Assembly (NCBI GenBank): GCA_007258455.2
Contig: VDFB02193867.1
Span: 567,451,742 to 567,515,741 of the forward strand
DNA length: 64,000 nt
Source of the DNA: Sequoia sempervirens
Lineage: Eukaryota > Streptophyta > Pinopsida > Cupressales > Cupressaceae
Reading direction: 5' to 3'
The notes below the pieces were generated by a model, which was not told the DNA's origin, did no database searches, and was given only the letters and a program-made list of their open reading frames with translations. Of this stretch, positions 35,137 to 47,707 are shown in pieces; position 1 is the first letter of the stretch; each line of letters opens with the position of its first letter. The translations under genes were made by a program, and so were the position numbers.

Positions 35137-36450
35137 TTAAGAAGAAAGAGTACCCTTAGGTACCCAAAAGCCATGACTATTTGTTGAAGATGAAACCCTC
35201 ACCTTTTCAAATGAAGTAGCCACACAATTCCTTTCCATATAAGTACAATTGCACTCAACAATGTATACATCAAGCTTATACAATGTTCCAAGTTTGAAAC
35301 CTCTAGTGATCATGATAGCACCTCTAACCATCTTGCATCTTGGATCAAAAATTACTAGTTGCAAACCCGCATCTATTAGTTTTCATGTAGATAATAAAAT
35401 TTGTGCTAATCTAGGTATATGCAACACATCACTAATCATTTTTATTCTACCATCATAAAATTTGGTTCTAACTTTACCATGACCAACAATATTCAAATAA
35501 GTATCATGACCCAAGTACACCTTCCCTCCATCAAATTCTTCATATCCAAAACACCAATCTCTATTAAAGGTCATATGAAAAGATGCACTTGAGACAATTA
35601 ACCATCACCATTACCTACACAAGTAGTGAAAGATTAAATAAATGCATCCCCATATTCCTTCTCAGAATTAGAATTAGAATCAAGTTTCTTCTTTTTATTT
35701 TTCTTTTCTTCTTTTCACTCCTTATGAAAGTATCCAAGATTACTACAATTCCAACAAATAGATTTGAACTTTTGAGGAGATTTAGATCTCCCATTGTAAT
35801 TGTATTTATCATGCTTCTCACTCTTCTTTCATTTTTCCTTAGGTCTTCCATGAATATTTAGGGCTTCTTTTGCATTTATGGGTACCTTCTTCCTCATCTT
35901 TTTAGAAAGGAAATAACCCACAACATCCTCAAATTTCAATACAATAGATGTAATCCAAATAGCTATAATGAAATAATCTCATGAACTAGGCAAAGAAAAA
36001 AGTAATATTTGACATCTCTCCTCCTCATCCATTTTACACTAACTAATGTTGATTGAACCACCAATATATTGATTGCTTCCAAGTGGTCTACAATTCATCA
36101 ACCCTCTTCTATTCTCAAGGAATGTAATTTCTTCCTCAATAGAATCTTGTCCACTAAATATTTGACTTGATATATCTTACCATGTTTCTTCCAAAGTTTA
36201 TTTATAGAGGATCTTAATGGACATTAATTAAAATATAGTCTATTAGACATAATATAATTAGATCCTTGACTTTATAGTCCATAAAAATATATTGAGTAAC
36301 CAAAGTAGCATTTGTAGGCCTTGAAGTTTTCTCATCAACAACATCCCATAGATATCAATTGATTAATATATCCTTCATCTTCAACTTCCACATCCCAAAA
36401 GTGTAACCAAAAAACTTCTCTACCTTTATTCTCCTTGATGTTCTTTCCAT
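35137..36450 (-). pseudogene. Ty1/copia gag-protease-pre-integrase fragment
   Basis: On the minus strand, gag starts at 36450 (MERTSRRIKVEKFFGYTFGM, then WKLKMKDIL and LWDVVDEKTSRP), typical of copia gag. A CCHC knuckle at about 35700-35800 reads CWNCSNLGYFHKE with the His replaced by Tyr and the last Cys by a TGA stop. The protease and GAG pre-integrase part follows at 35574-35137: NRDWCFGYEEFDGGKVYLGH, VLHIPRLAQ and IGTLYKLD-like GTLYKLDVYIVECN. The integrase core and reverse transcriptase are absent. There are frame changes and stops throughout, so it is a dead fragment. Confidence 0.8.
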
Positions 36451-38089
36451 ATGAAAATTCTTACAAGATCACAAAGTATCATCTACACAAGATCCCACTA
36501 AAAAGTGGATTAGTTCAAAAAACTCAACAACCCATAACTAAAACCAAAGGTGATCAAGATCTTATACCATTTCTATGGATTCTAAGGTAGGAGAACAACT
36601 TACCACACTAAATGCATAAATACCTTTCTTAGAGGAACAAGTATATCAAATTTTGAAGATGAGAACACTTTGAAAAAAGTCATTAGGAGCTTGAAAGAAG
36701 CCAATGCTATCTCGAAAATCTAGATTCCATCATGTTCGTACATTGGTATCAAAATCCAATCATTGTGATATCTTGAATAATTCTAAATTTACCTTGTAGA
36801 TCTATAAAAATGGATGTATTTTAGAAAATTCTTGTTGTACTCCTAATTGCTTCTCTCTATTTTGAAATAATAATTCATGTTTATATAGTAGAACATATGA
36901 GTAAATTAAAGTGTAGGATGACTCATTTCATTTTAGTTTTTGAGATTAATTTATCACCAAGGCCCAAATATAGATTTACATCACTGAAATTAGAGACCAA
37001 AAAAATGAAAAATCAAAATTTTTAGGAAAAATACCTAGACTAGGGCATTGGGCATTCCAATATAGCTCTTTTTCACTTGAACCAATTTAACTTGGGTATT
37101 TAGGTTCAAATTTAATTAGGACTTCTCTAACATAGGAAAAAAAATTAGGATCAATTTTATGATATTTGATTGATAAAGCACTTTCTAGGTAAAAATGACT
37201 CATTCTCCTAGGTTGATAGGAAAAATTAGGGCTAGGGAATGTCTAAAATGTATTGATGGAGAGGTTACTAAAGCAAGTTCGAAATAGAGCATGAAATTGT
37301 ACTTTCACCTTAAAGGGAGTGCAATTTATGATACTACGCTCATTATTTTAAAAGAATGACGTGAATCTGGATTCATATGGGTAAGGAAAAGTGGTGATGG
37401 TAATTTCCCAATACCGAGAAAACTAAATTGAAACAAGATGGAGGAACCAATATAATATGATTGTGTTTCATGGGTGGGTTTGATATGGATGATTGGATCT
37501 TGATTTGGATGAGGAATCATGGAAGGGATTAGTTGGGATCTTGCATCTTGATTTGGATGAAGAAAAGTGTGGGTATACTTTTGAGAAATTTCTTAACATA
37601 ATTGTATTTATTTATATTATATGAGGGAGGAGTGGTGTTTTGTGTTATTAATGATTAATACAAGGGGGGGTCTTTGCATTATTTGCACGAATGATAGTGG
37701 GAGTTTTATGATTATAGATGGTGAATTTAATAGATTTGGGATTAATTATCACATGATTAATGAGGTATTAGATTGCATGAGAATAGAAATTTTATGTGAT
37801 CAAGTATAAATTTATTTATGGTTTGTGACCTATGATTCTTTGTGAAAATTCATTGGAGGAAATCTATAAATGTGAAATTATTTGATTAGTGATTGTATTA
37901 AGAAGGGTTGGATTGTGAAGTTTTTGAGGATGAAGGATTTGTATAGGAGATGGAGGTTATAAATAGCACATGTGAGGGGGATTTGGAATATGAATTAGTG
38001 ATGAAAATATTGGGTTATAAATGGGTTTCCCATATCCAAGATGACATAAGATGATCAATGGATATACATTTAGACTAAAAAAAAATTGT
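36451..38089. other. AT-rich sequence, nothing recognised
   Basis: It may include untranslated leader or LTR of the copia fragment, but I find no paired LTR, primer-binding site or coding motif. Short open frames at 37326-37520 and 37621-37809 have no recognisable content. Confidence 0.4.
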
Positions 38090-41000
38090 ACTAGCTAGGA
38101 TGTTGGATCTCAATAAATTCCTTTTAGCAAGAGGCCTTTCAAACCTTGAGCTTGAAGATAGCCTTTTAACTTGGTCCATAAAAAGATTGAGAGATAATTT
38201 GATTCAATTCAGACTAAACCATTGCTCGGTTTCCTCTAATTGAGATTTCTCTTCCTTTCCTTATCCTCTCTTTTGAGGGTGGGGTTGGATCAAACTCCTC
38301 TACTCTTCAAATGGAACACTCCTTCTCTTCAAGCTAAGAACCCTTTTTAGTTTAAATTAATCTGGTCTCCTCATCCTCACCTTAGAGGGCTCTTCCAAGA
38401 ATGGTGGAATATCAAGGTAAGAGGTTCAACTATGTTTAGGCTTTCTTTCAAACTTAAAAGTTTAAAAATAAATTTGAAATATTGGAACAAAAATTATTTT
38501 AGCAACATATTTTCTAAAAAAAATCCATTAAGGTTTAGCTCAGACAAGTTCAAAAGGAATTGGATGGTAAGGGAGCTTTTGAGGACTTGGTCAATAAAGA
38601 AAAAATCTTGTCAAGTGATTTGCATTGTATTATTGAGAAAGAGGAAATTTATTGGAAACAATGGGCTAGAAACTAATGGCTTTGAGAGGGGCACAAGAGT
38701 ACTACATTTTTCACCTCTCCACCTCTAGGCATAGGAAGAGGAACACTATTTATAAATTGATTAGCACAAATGCTTCTACTCTGAGTTTTTAGGATGATAT
38801 TTCACAAGAAGGTGTCAATTCTTTCCATAACTTCCTCAACCTAAAAATGACTGTCCAACCCCCTCTAGCAAACCACTTGATGTATGTGATTCCCCATTCT
38901 ATCACTACCACTAAAATTATACTCATTGAACGTAGAGCCTCAAACGATAAAATTAGGGAGTTTTTTATCTCCCTTAACCCCTCCAAGGCCCCTAGGCCTG
39001 ATGTCTTCTTCCCTTTATTCTTTCAAATTTTATGGGATCTTGTGGGAATGGATGTGATTCTTGTTGTTAGGGAATTCCTCTCCACTAGCAACACTCTAAA
39101 GGAGTCCAATAATAATTTTATCATCCTTATTCCCAAAAAAACTAGATCCAATAGGTTATCTAACTTTCATCCTATTAGCCTATGTAATACCTTATACAAA
39201 ATTTGTTCTAAACTACTGGTTAATTGTATTAAACCTTCCCTTGATAAAATGATCCATTTAGCCTAGAAAGGTTTTGTGTTGGGGTGATAAATCACTAATG
39301 CTATAATGTTGGTCCATGAATCCCTTCATTATATGAGAAAAAGAAATAAGTAAAGTATGGGCCTCAAGTTGGAAATTTCCAAAGCTTATGATAAATTTTC
39401 ATTAAATTTTCTTTCCAAAGTCCTACAAAAATTGGGGTTCACAAGAATTTTTTTAAATTTGAGTAAATTTGTTGTTACTTCTCCTATATTTTTGGTGATC
39501 ATAAATTGTATTTGGGGTCACTTCTCAATTATTGGTGGTATCAATCAAGGGGAAACCTTGTCCCCCTATCTCTTCATTATGATGGAAGAGGTCCTTGGTT
39601 GCAACATTGCTAAAAGTATTTTTCATGGAAATTTGACTAGTTTTTCTCCTTCTTCCATCTCCCAACAAATTTCTAATAATTTTTTTTTTTATGATACAAT
39701 CCTTTTTGGGGAAGCCACTAGTGTTGAGGCTAAGGGGTGGATTAATATTCTTTAAAAAAAATCTTTTTCTTCTGTTCAATGTATTAATCTAGCTAAAAGT
39801 GTGTTTTTCTTCCTTAGTGTCCCCCCCACTCCAAACCAAAATTTATAGGATTCTTAATTTCCAGATCCTTCCTCTCCCATCCACTTACATGGGAATGCCT
39901 CTCACGGTGGGTAAGATTGATAATTATGTGTGGTCTGAATTACTTTAAATATTTCAAAGAAAAAAAAATATTGGAAGGGTTCCCTTATTAGTAACGTTAG
40001 AAAACTACTCCTGCATAACTGTCTACCTCGTGTCCCTTTTTATTATGCCCTCTTCATGGTCTGATAAATTCAAAAAAAATTAAAGAAGGTTCCTATGGTC
40101 AAGAATTGAAGAAAAAATCCACTTCTCTCTGGTCAATTGGGATACTTTCTGCTCCAATGAAATGTATATTGGTCTTGACTTAAGAAAAAATAGACAAATT
40201 AACATGGAAATTCGTACAAAAGTTAGTTGGAGACTAATAAACTATAAATTTGAATGAATCTCTATTCTTAAAGCTAAGTATCTGAATAGTGGAGAGGGTA
40301 TTTCTTTCCTTCATAATGTTAAAATCCCCTTTGGATCCACTATCTAGAATAACCTCCTTAAAACTAAGAATTTAATTTCTCAAGTTTCTCTCTAGTAGAT
40401 TCGGGTTGGAGTCTCAGTTAGTTTTTTGGATGACTTGTGGATCTCATAGAAAGCTCTTGGAATCCATATAATTTACTCTACTATAAAATTGGATCTATGC
40501 TCTGGATTAGGTCCTAAGGTTTCAAATTAATTGGACCACTCCTTGGATCCACCGCTCTGGAAAATAGACCCTAACTAGTAGACCCTCTCATTCATATAGC
40601 TATAAAAGGACTTCTCAAAACCATTAGGAATATGAGAATATTCAATTCTAACTCATCAGATTCTTTTTTCTGGGTGGACTTAAAGGATGGTAACTATTCT
40701 ATTAAGTCTGGCTACAACATATTGTCCACTCTTTGGGCTCCTCAATTCAAGTGGATGAATATTTAGAGGAATAACTCCTTGCATAAGGTGCAATTCTTTT
40801 GGTGGATGGCCATCCATGAGAGAATTATCATTCTGGATAATCTCCAAAAGAGGGGTAGGCATTTGGGCAATAGGTTCTTTTTGTGTGAGAAAGAAGAAGA
40901 ATCAACTTCTCATCTTTTATTTCACTACTCCTACTCTTGGTAGGTTCAAAAATTTCAATCCTTGTTAAAAGTTAGTTGGGTCTAGTGTAAAGGTACCAAA

Positions 41001-41546
41001 AAAGTGTTGGAGGGGTGGTTCCCATTGGTGCATCACCATTTTCTTATTGAGTTATGGTGGAAGGCCCTTCTCTACACATGTTGGGTGCACTAGAAAGAGT
41101 GTAACAATAATATTTTTAGGGAAAAAAGTGACCTTGGAAGGTTGTTACAAATTAGACTATTAACCAGATCATTGAGAATCTTAACATGGACTCTTGCAAG
41201 CCTAAAAATAATCCTACTAATCTAGAGTTTGGCATTGCCTCATCCTGGAATTTCTTTTAGGTCCTTAACTCTTTGAGCTCGATAATTCCTTTGGATAGGA
41301 ACATTACTCCTTGGTCCCCTTGGTCCCAATTGGCTAAAGCTTAACTTTCATAGCTTGCTCAAAGGGAACCTAGGCTGAGTGGGTAGGGGTGGCATCATCC
41401 AAGACCATAATGGGAAGGTGGTTCTTTCCTATGTAGTCAACATGGGGTCACAAACTTCTAATTATGCAAAAGGTGGTTTCCTATCATAGGATTCTTATTG
41501 AATAGAAAATTGGAGTGTTGAATTTGGCTATTGAAGGTGATTCGAG
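38090..41546 (+). mobile_element. LINE (L1-like) remnant, copy 1, 5'-truncated
   Basis: Degenerate ORF2 in order: end of the endonuclease (LDLNKFLLARGLSNLELEDS and WNTPSLQAKNPF, about 38105-38350); reverse transcriptase (38847-39755) with SKAPRPDVFFPLFFQ, FHPISLCNTLYKICSKLL, MGLKLEISKAYDKF and GINQGETLSPYLFI; zinc-finger zf-RVT region (about 40670-40940) with VQFFWWMAIHERIIILDNLQKRG; and an RNase H-like end (41380-41546) with GIIQDHNGK and AIEGDSRN. The catalytic FADD is FFYD, so the first Asp is Tyr. Many stops are TAG. ORF1, most of the endonuclease and the poly-A tail are missing. Part of it (from 39602) recurs at 49692-51646. Confidence 0.88.
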
Positions 41547-41550
41547 AAAT

Positions 41551-42333
41551 GGGTATGTGTAGGATCATGATGGGCCAAAAAGTAGCAATATGATGGGTAT
41601 GTGGCTGATGACTATCTTTTTACCCAAAATTGATGAAATGAAAAGGGTTTTTAAAGGAGATTCTCAGCTTTCCACCAATATAAATTATGCTTTACTTTGA
41701 ATTTAATAAGTAATTATTATTCATTTTCTATTCAAATTACGACTAAAGTCCTGATTGATAGGCTGATTGAAAAACTTCTATAGCTTTCAAACAGTATCAC
41801 ATTTTTTGAATCCAAAACATGTGTCACATTCTATGTTTCATATAATATAGGATTAAGAAAATAAAAATTGAATTTCATGAAGTTTTGACCAAGTTAAGGT
41901 GGTCAGACATACAAGTTTTTATATTTTTTTAAAAGTTGTAATAAAGAATTCATAATTAAATATTTACTTGGAAAAAAATTACAAAAATATATGTATCACA
42001 TCGGGGCATGAGTCCACTACTTATATCTAAAATATTATAAAAAAATATTATCATTTTATTGTGGTTAGGGTGATCAGACAGACACCTACTTATTTTTTCC
42101 CTGAAATTTAAATACCACTACATTGAAATTTTGAATTTTCACCAAATAGATTTTTATTTTTTTAAAACAAACCTAGTAGTTTAGAAACTACATTCAATTT
42201 TCTAAATATTCTATTCTTACATATTTTTTAAATAATATAGATAACTTATTCAAATTTTTACGTCAAGTTGCCTAACTCTAATTTTTTTGCCACTTAAGGG
42301 CCTGCTTTTTCCATGATGATCTTGCACATACCC
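41551..42333. mobile_element. Short TIR transposon, copy 2 (783 bp, TSD AAAT)
   Basis: Same ends as the copy at 26186: GGGTATGTGTAGGATCATGA on the left and CCATGATGATCTTGCACATA then CCC on the right. AAAT flanks it at 41547-41550 and 42334-42337. The duplicated block at 51631-51650 reads TTCGAGAAATACAATCTG with a single AAAT and no insertion. That empty site confirms both the ends and the 4-bp target duplication. No ORF is present. Confidence 0.93.
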
Positions 42334-42343
42334 AAATACAATC

Positions 42344-45092
42344 TGAAATGAAAGGAAAAGGGGGAATGAATTTAGTCAATGTGGAATAATGACATGGCCT
42401 ATGATTCAAACACAACTTTCCCCAATTTCATTAGAAAGAGAGAAGATCACAAAGGGATAGGATTGACTTTCAACCTTGAGGTGAGTCAACCCTATTTTGG
42501 ACCTTGGATCTCTGATTTCTTATGATAGAAATGACTAGTTTGTAATGTTTTGGAATGATTTAAAGTGCATTAAATAAATGAATTATGTGGCCTGATACTT
42601 GAAATGAAAAGTTTTATGATAACAAAAATGGAAATGAAAACATGCGGGCAGTTCTAAGAAGGATCCGTTAGTGTGCACCTATGATAAAAAGTGGGTTTTG
42701 AGCTCTAATCAGGGACTCATTCACCCAAGAATGAATGGGTCCTTGTGTCCCTTTCTAAAACTTCAAAAGCTGAAATATTGGCCCTCTGTCTGCACTCCGC
42801 TCCTGTACCTACAAATCTTCACTTCTGGGTCTGGATCTATAGTAAATCCACAAAAGAAAATGTTTGTTTGTTTGTATGGGTGTTTTCCTTAGTCAAAACC
42901 AAAGTTTGGTAATTAAACCTTGATAAAAGATAAAGATCTGATAAATGATACTGCCATAACCCTCTCTCTCTTAGTACATTTTTACTTTGATGTTAAAATT
43001 ATGACTTATTATTTTAGGGTGAATAAATTAAAGACAAAATTATTATTTCATATCTTATTAAATTTCCATTGAAAGTTTTTAATGGTTATTAAATATTTAA
43101 AGAAAAAAATGGATTGTTTCTTATAAATCATTTAACAATTTCAAGGATTCATTTGCTAAGATTATTATGAATGTTCTTTTAGAATCCAAATTTTTATCAA
43201 TGGTATTATGTTAAACAAATCAAATAAGTTAATCTAGTGTGTTAACTAGCAAGAGGTTAAAAAATAACTTAAGAGGATTATAATACATTAAAAATTTTCC
43301 AAAATACTTTTGAACATTTATATAAAAGATTAAGAAATCATGCATGCATGAAATTAGTAACCCCTGAATTATAGGAATTCAAGAGGGAAATTGCACATGA
43401 AAAATCTCCTTTTTCATTCTATATAAGGAGGGATGACATGATACACATAGAAAGAGGTAAAATGGGGCAAAGGGAAACTAAGGATATTTCATTGAAGACT
43501 GATAGAAGGGAATAATTAGGTGTCTATCAATCCACAAATGTTACTATTTATAGAGTAAATGAATTCACAGTTAGAAAATTATTTACTTATGAGATATAAA
43601 ACAACAATCTATCTTTAGTACCTCTAATAATAGAAAATTTATGTGAATAGAATAACTCAAATCTCTTTATACTCTAAAACAAGAATTTTTCTTAAACACA
43701 ATTTTAAGTTTGACACTTGGTTTTTCAAGATTTAAAACTTTAAATTCATATTTTCTTTAGTTCATACATTGGATGTCTTGTTCATAGTTGAAGGTTATTC
43801 CTATGAATGGTAGATCTAGACCTACATAAACACAAACAAACAACACAATGCTAGTCAATTATACAAATCCAAACTAGCATTCCCCATGAGATTCATTTGA
43901 AACATAATGAGCAAGAAATAAGGTAAAGAAATCAAGTAAAAGCAATCTAGATCCTATTCAAATACTCAAACCCTCAATCCCATGGGGGAATTGGTACTAT
44001 TTTGATGTGGAAAATAGCCCTTTCCCAATTCCTTGAAATCTTTGAAGATGATCAATGGTGATCCTTGATTAAATTTGCAATAACCTAGCTATGGTGATAA
44101 AAAACTATGAAAACCTTGATGAACTTGGATGAATTTTCTCAAAACCTATAGATAATGACTTTGCATAAAGTTGTGGATGAAAATGCCTAAGATTGTGGAT
44201 CCGAAATTAGTAAAAGAGCTCTCCATTTATAGGAAAGAAGTATGGAAGAATGAAGGGTATGAAGAATGTGGGATTAAACATGAACTAATAACCATGTGCC
44301 ACTTGTCACCATGCTAGTGGAGAGAGGGTGGAGCACATTTTGATGAATGTTTAAATAAATGCTATTAGGTGGAGATTTGATATTTGAAATATGGCTTGTG
44401 GAGGGAGATGTGGAAGAGGATTTAATGCCACTTGGCTCAAGAAAAAGGAATTATAAGAGGCTTTTAATGCCATGTTGGAGGGAAAGTCCTTTTAGGAGGG
44501 AGATTTCAAGGTGAGGGAATATTCTGGAACTTGATGCTATTTTGAATGAAAATAGAAGAATTAATAAATCAATTAAATTGATTCACTTGCACAAGTTGCA
44601 AGATTTGGAGGATTTGATGGATTAGAGTTAGTGTTAATTAGGATTTAATTAACTTAGATGGAGATTAGTTTGATTTGACATTTTGACTTAGACTTTTGGA
44701 TTTATTTAAATCAAAATGGGAGGAATATGAATATTAGACTTAATTAAATGAAGTTTGATTTAATTAATTAAAAGGGATGATGTTAGATTTAATGAAATAA
44801 AGGTTAATTTATTTAATTAAAGGAAGATTGTGATTTAATCAACTAAAGGGATTTATTTAATTTAAAGAGGAAAATTAGGATTAATTAAACAAAATGATTT
44901 ATTTAATTAAAAGAAGATAATGATTCAATCAAATAAAGTTGATTTATTTAGTTAAAAGATGAATTATGATGAATTTAATTAAATAAGGGTTATTCAATTA
45001 AATGGTTAGTCAAGAAGTGATTTAGGTAGAATTGATGTTAGTAAATAAGGATAAAGTGTGCGAGATCAATTAGTGTAATTTATGTGTCTACA
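42344..45092 (-). mobile_element. Minus-strand LTR (or LTR pair) of the PMD-bearing element, copy 1
   Basis: On the minus strand a polypurine tract (CAAAGAGGGGAAAAA) is followed at 45092 by TGTAGACACATAAATTAC, a typical LTR start. A TATA box, CTATAAATGGAGAG, lies near 44225. The left limit is uncertain. It may reach 42344 (CATTTCA at the LINE junction, 2.75 kb) or stop near 43.75 kb, where similarity between the two copies changes sharply. A second LTR-like start (TGATAGACACCTAATTATTC) near 43530 suggests two LTRs could be joined here. A plus-strand TATA-like CTATATAAGG near 43420 is unexplained. Confidence 0.6.
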
Positions 45093-45535
45093 TTTTTCCC
45101 CTCTTTGAAGCAATGTACCTGCTATGTTGGTTCAAAGAATAACATTGTTGCGATCAAAATTCAAAATTTTCTAACTTTTTCAAATGCCCCACTGCTGCCC
45201 TAGTGAAAGAATTATGTTGGTATACTGCCCCCTAGAGAGATCAAACAAAAATTTGGATTCTTAAGTGATTTCTTGAAAAAGGAGAACAAGCTACCCAATG
45301 GGTCTAGAAAGGCTCCAAGATGCTGAAAACATGCCAAAATGTGGAAAAAAGATGCAAAGCGAGCCTTAGTTGGGTAAAAATTGGGCCAGGGGCACAAAAC
45401 CCTAGGTTGATGGCTAAAATGGGGCAAAACCCCTAATTTTTCAATCTTAAATAGCCCTCGAGGATTCACTTTCAATTCATTTGCATACTCAAGCCTTTAG
45501 AATTTCTTATTTTTGAGCTTTGACCTTCTTGTGAG

Positions 45536-47707
45536 ATGGCACAAAGAGTGCTTCCCCAACATATTTTCAAGCAAGTTCGAGTCTACCAGAGACCTCTAGG
45601 TGTAGGACCAGTGGTATGTTATCCTAACCTGACATTTAATTTTGATTTTTGTGCACATTTATTACATTTTGAAGGGTTGCAAAGTCTAGCATCACTATAT
45701 AGTGACACTAAAAGTGTTAAATCAATGACGCTAGGCCTCAAACCGTGCCACTATTGTGACTTGTGATGCCACATCCCAGTTTGGTTTTTAGGGTTCAAAC
45801 TCTAAAGGGAAATTCCATTGCAAATGGAAATGTGGCACTTGAGCTAGGTGTTTAGGGTTTTTGGGTCAAACAGGCCCATAATCAAACAACAATGCAATGA
45901 CTTACTTTGTAGTTTAGGGGGTTCTAGCATCACAGTTTGGAGTTTTCAAACAGTGATTCCTTTGCTGATAGTGACACCTTTGCTGTTTTGGTGTCAAAAA
46001 CTTCAAATGGGATCCAGTCTTTTTATGAAACTTGAAATTGTGGCTTTATGGGTACAGGAGGATAGAGAGCCTATGCATTCATGTGATCACCAACCCTCAG
46101 TGCTTAGCAGATTGAGAAGACTACATGAGTTGCTATAGGAGCACCTTGGTGTGATCAATCTATGGTATGTTGCTTACACACCTTCCATCACGATTCACTT
46201 GGTGATGATGACCGTGTTAGCTAAGTGATGGCACAACGAGACATCATCCTTTCATCTTCCCACTAGTCAGGCAACGATCACATTGGAGGATGTCTAGCAG
46301 ATTTTGTGATTGCCCATCCATGGCAAGAGGGTGATATATGACATGGACACTAGCACAGATGCATGCTATGAAATCATGGGGATAGATGAGATTGTTTTTA
46401 CCAAGGGATAAATCGATCTTGAGTATTATAGAGGTCAGGTTTCGACTTTCTGAATGATTGTTGTGGCCATCATATCAAGACTTGTAGCTCCAGATCGATA
46501 GGGCTGATATTTCAGTCGAGGATGGGGTCCCGCTTGGGAGCGGATGTTGTTCTAGAGGTTCTTTTTTGCTTGGGGACCAATGATGCTAGCCTCATTATAT
46601 CATGATTTGCATGAGTTCGCCTATTGTGATAGCAGAGAGATCAGTGTCGGGGTCACACTATTGTACATTTGGGACTGGAAGCACATTGTTGTGCTCCGTC
46701 TATGATTTATAGTGGTCAACGTTGAGCTTGATGACCCAAAATTTTGGTGGTACAGGTGTGGCCTTACATTCATTCACACAGGATAGCTTGGCCTTCCTCA
46801 CTTGCGGAGGGTTATTGATGAGATGACATCATTTACTTGGAGACCTTGGCTATAGATGTCAGCTTGGTATGATGATGTACAACAGTTATTCTATGAAAGG
46901 TGGGATCGACTCATGCAGGGACGTGAGCATATGATGATCGAGTGCTATCTACCTGACTGAGTAGCTAGATAATTTTGGGATGTCTAGGATAGGTCGGATG
47001 ATCAATACATGGCCATCTTTGCTTAGACTACATGGGATCAGATGATCCCAACAACAGATGTAGTGGATTCCTTTAGACAACTAGTAGCTAGGCCATGGGC
47101 CTATTATTAGGGATAGGAAGATCTAAGCACTACATGTTCCTACAATGATTGGTTCAAGCCTCCAGTTCGATTGATAGTTCCAAGAGTAGTACTTCCTAGA
47201 AGACTCTGGGGTAGGGAAATGAGGAGGGGACAGGTACTTGTGGGAGGAGGAGGACCACCTCCACACTAGCTTGAGCAACATCAGGATCGAAGGGGATAGG
47301 GAGATTAGTAGAGAGATGCTCCCAAAGATCAGCAGCCACCTCAGAGGGACCAACAACCACCTCAAAGGGATCAGGTGCCACTACGTCCACCTCTGCCACC
47401 TTAGCCCAATTAGAGAGATGCATTGATTCAATAGCTTTAGGATCAAGTGCAAACACTTATGATAGAGAGGGACCAGGCCAGACAGCAGGTCCATCCCCTC
47501 ACCACTAAGTGAGATTAGGAGAGGCAGCAACAATAGACTACAGAGTTGCAGCTGGCACAGGAGGTCAAGAGGCGCCAATAGTTAGAGATCATGATAGCTG
47601 CAACACACGGCATGACAGTCCTTGTGCGTATGTACCGCAAGGTCGTGTGGGAGGCTGAGTATTATTGACAACACTATCGATAGGTGGTTCCTTTTGTGGC
47701 TTAGGTG
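45536..47707 (+). pseudogene. Plant mobile domain (PMD) ORF, copy 1, full of stops
   Basis: One reading frame can be followed from ATG 45536 for about 2.1 kb without a frameshift, yet it holds some 30 stop codons. The PMD core (about 46139-47100) reads HNETSSFHLPTSQATITLED, LPIHGKRVIYD, LLYIWDWKHI and TWRPWL, then WDRLMQGREHMMIECYLPD. The tail is rich in Pro, Gln and Arg. PMD proteins are known as host silencing factors and as transposon-encoded proteins. The frame lies on the strand opposite to the flanking LTR, as in copy 2. Most stops are TAG or TGA, which arise from CAG, CGA or TGG by one transition. Confidence 0.72.

Noticed and set aside
35583..35861. Plus-strand ORF of 92 codons
   Set aside because: It overlaps the Ty1/copia gag knuckle on the minus strand, which has clear homology. 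The plus frame is a shadow.
43410..43430. Plus-strand promoter (CTATATAAGGAGGG)
   Set aside because: It looks like a TATA box but lies in a minus-strand LTR-like region with no downstream gene. I could not tie it to any transcript.
45212..45475. Minus-strand ORF of 87 codons (repeated at 54533-54796)
   Set aside because: It is present in both copies only because the DNA is duplicated. It has no known motif and lies between the polypurine tract and the PMD start. It is probably chance.
47123..47578. Minus-strand ORFs of 65-86 codons in the PMD tail (and 56444-56899)
   Set aside because: They are shadows of the Pro/Gln/Arg-rich end of the PMD frame on the other strand.
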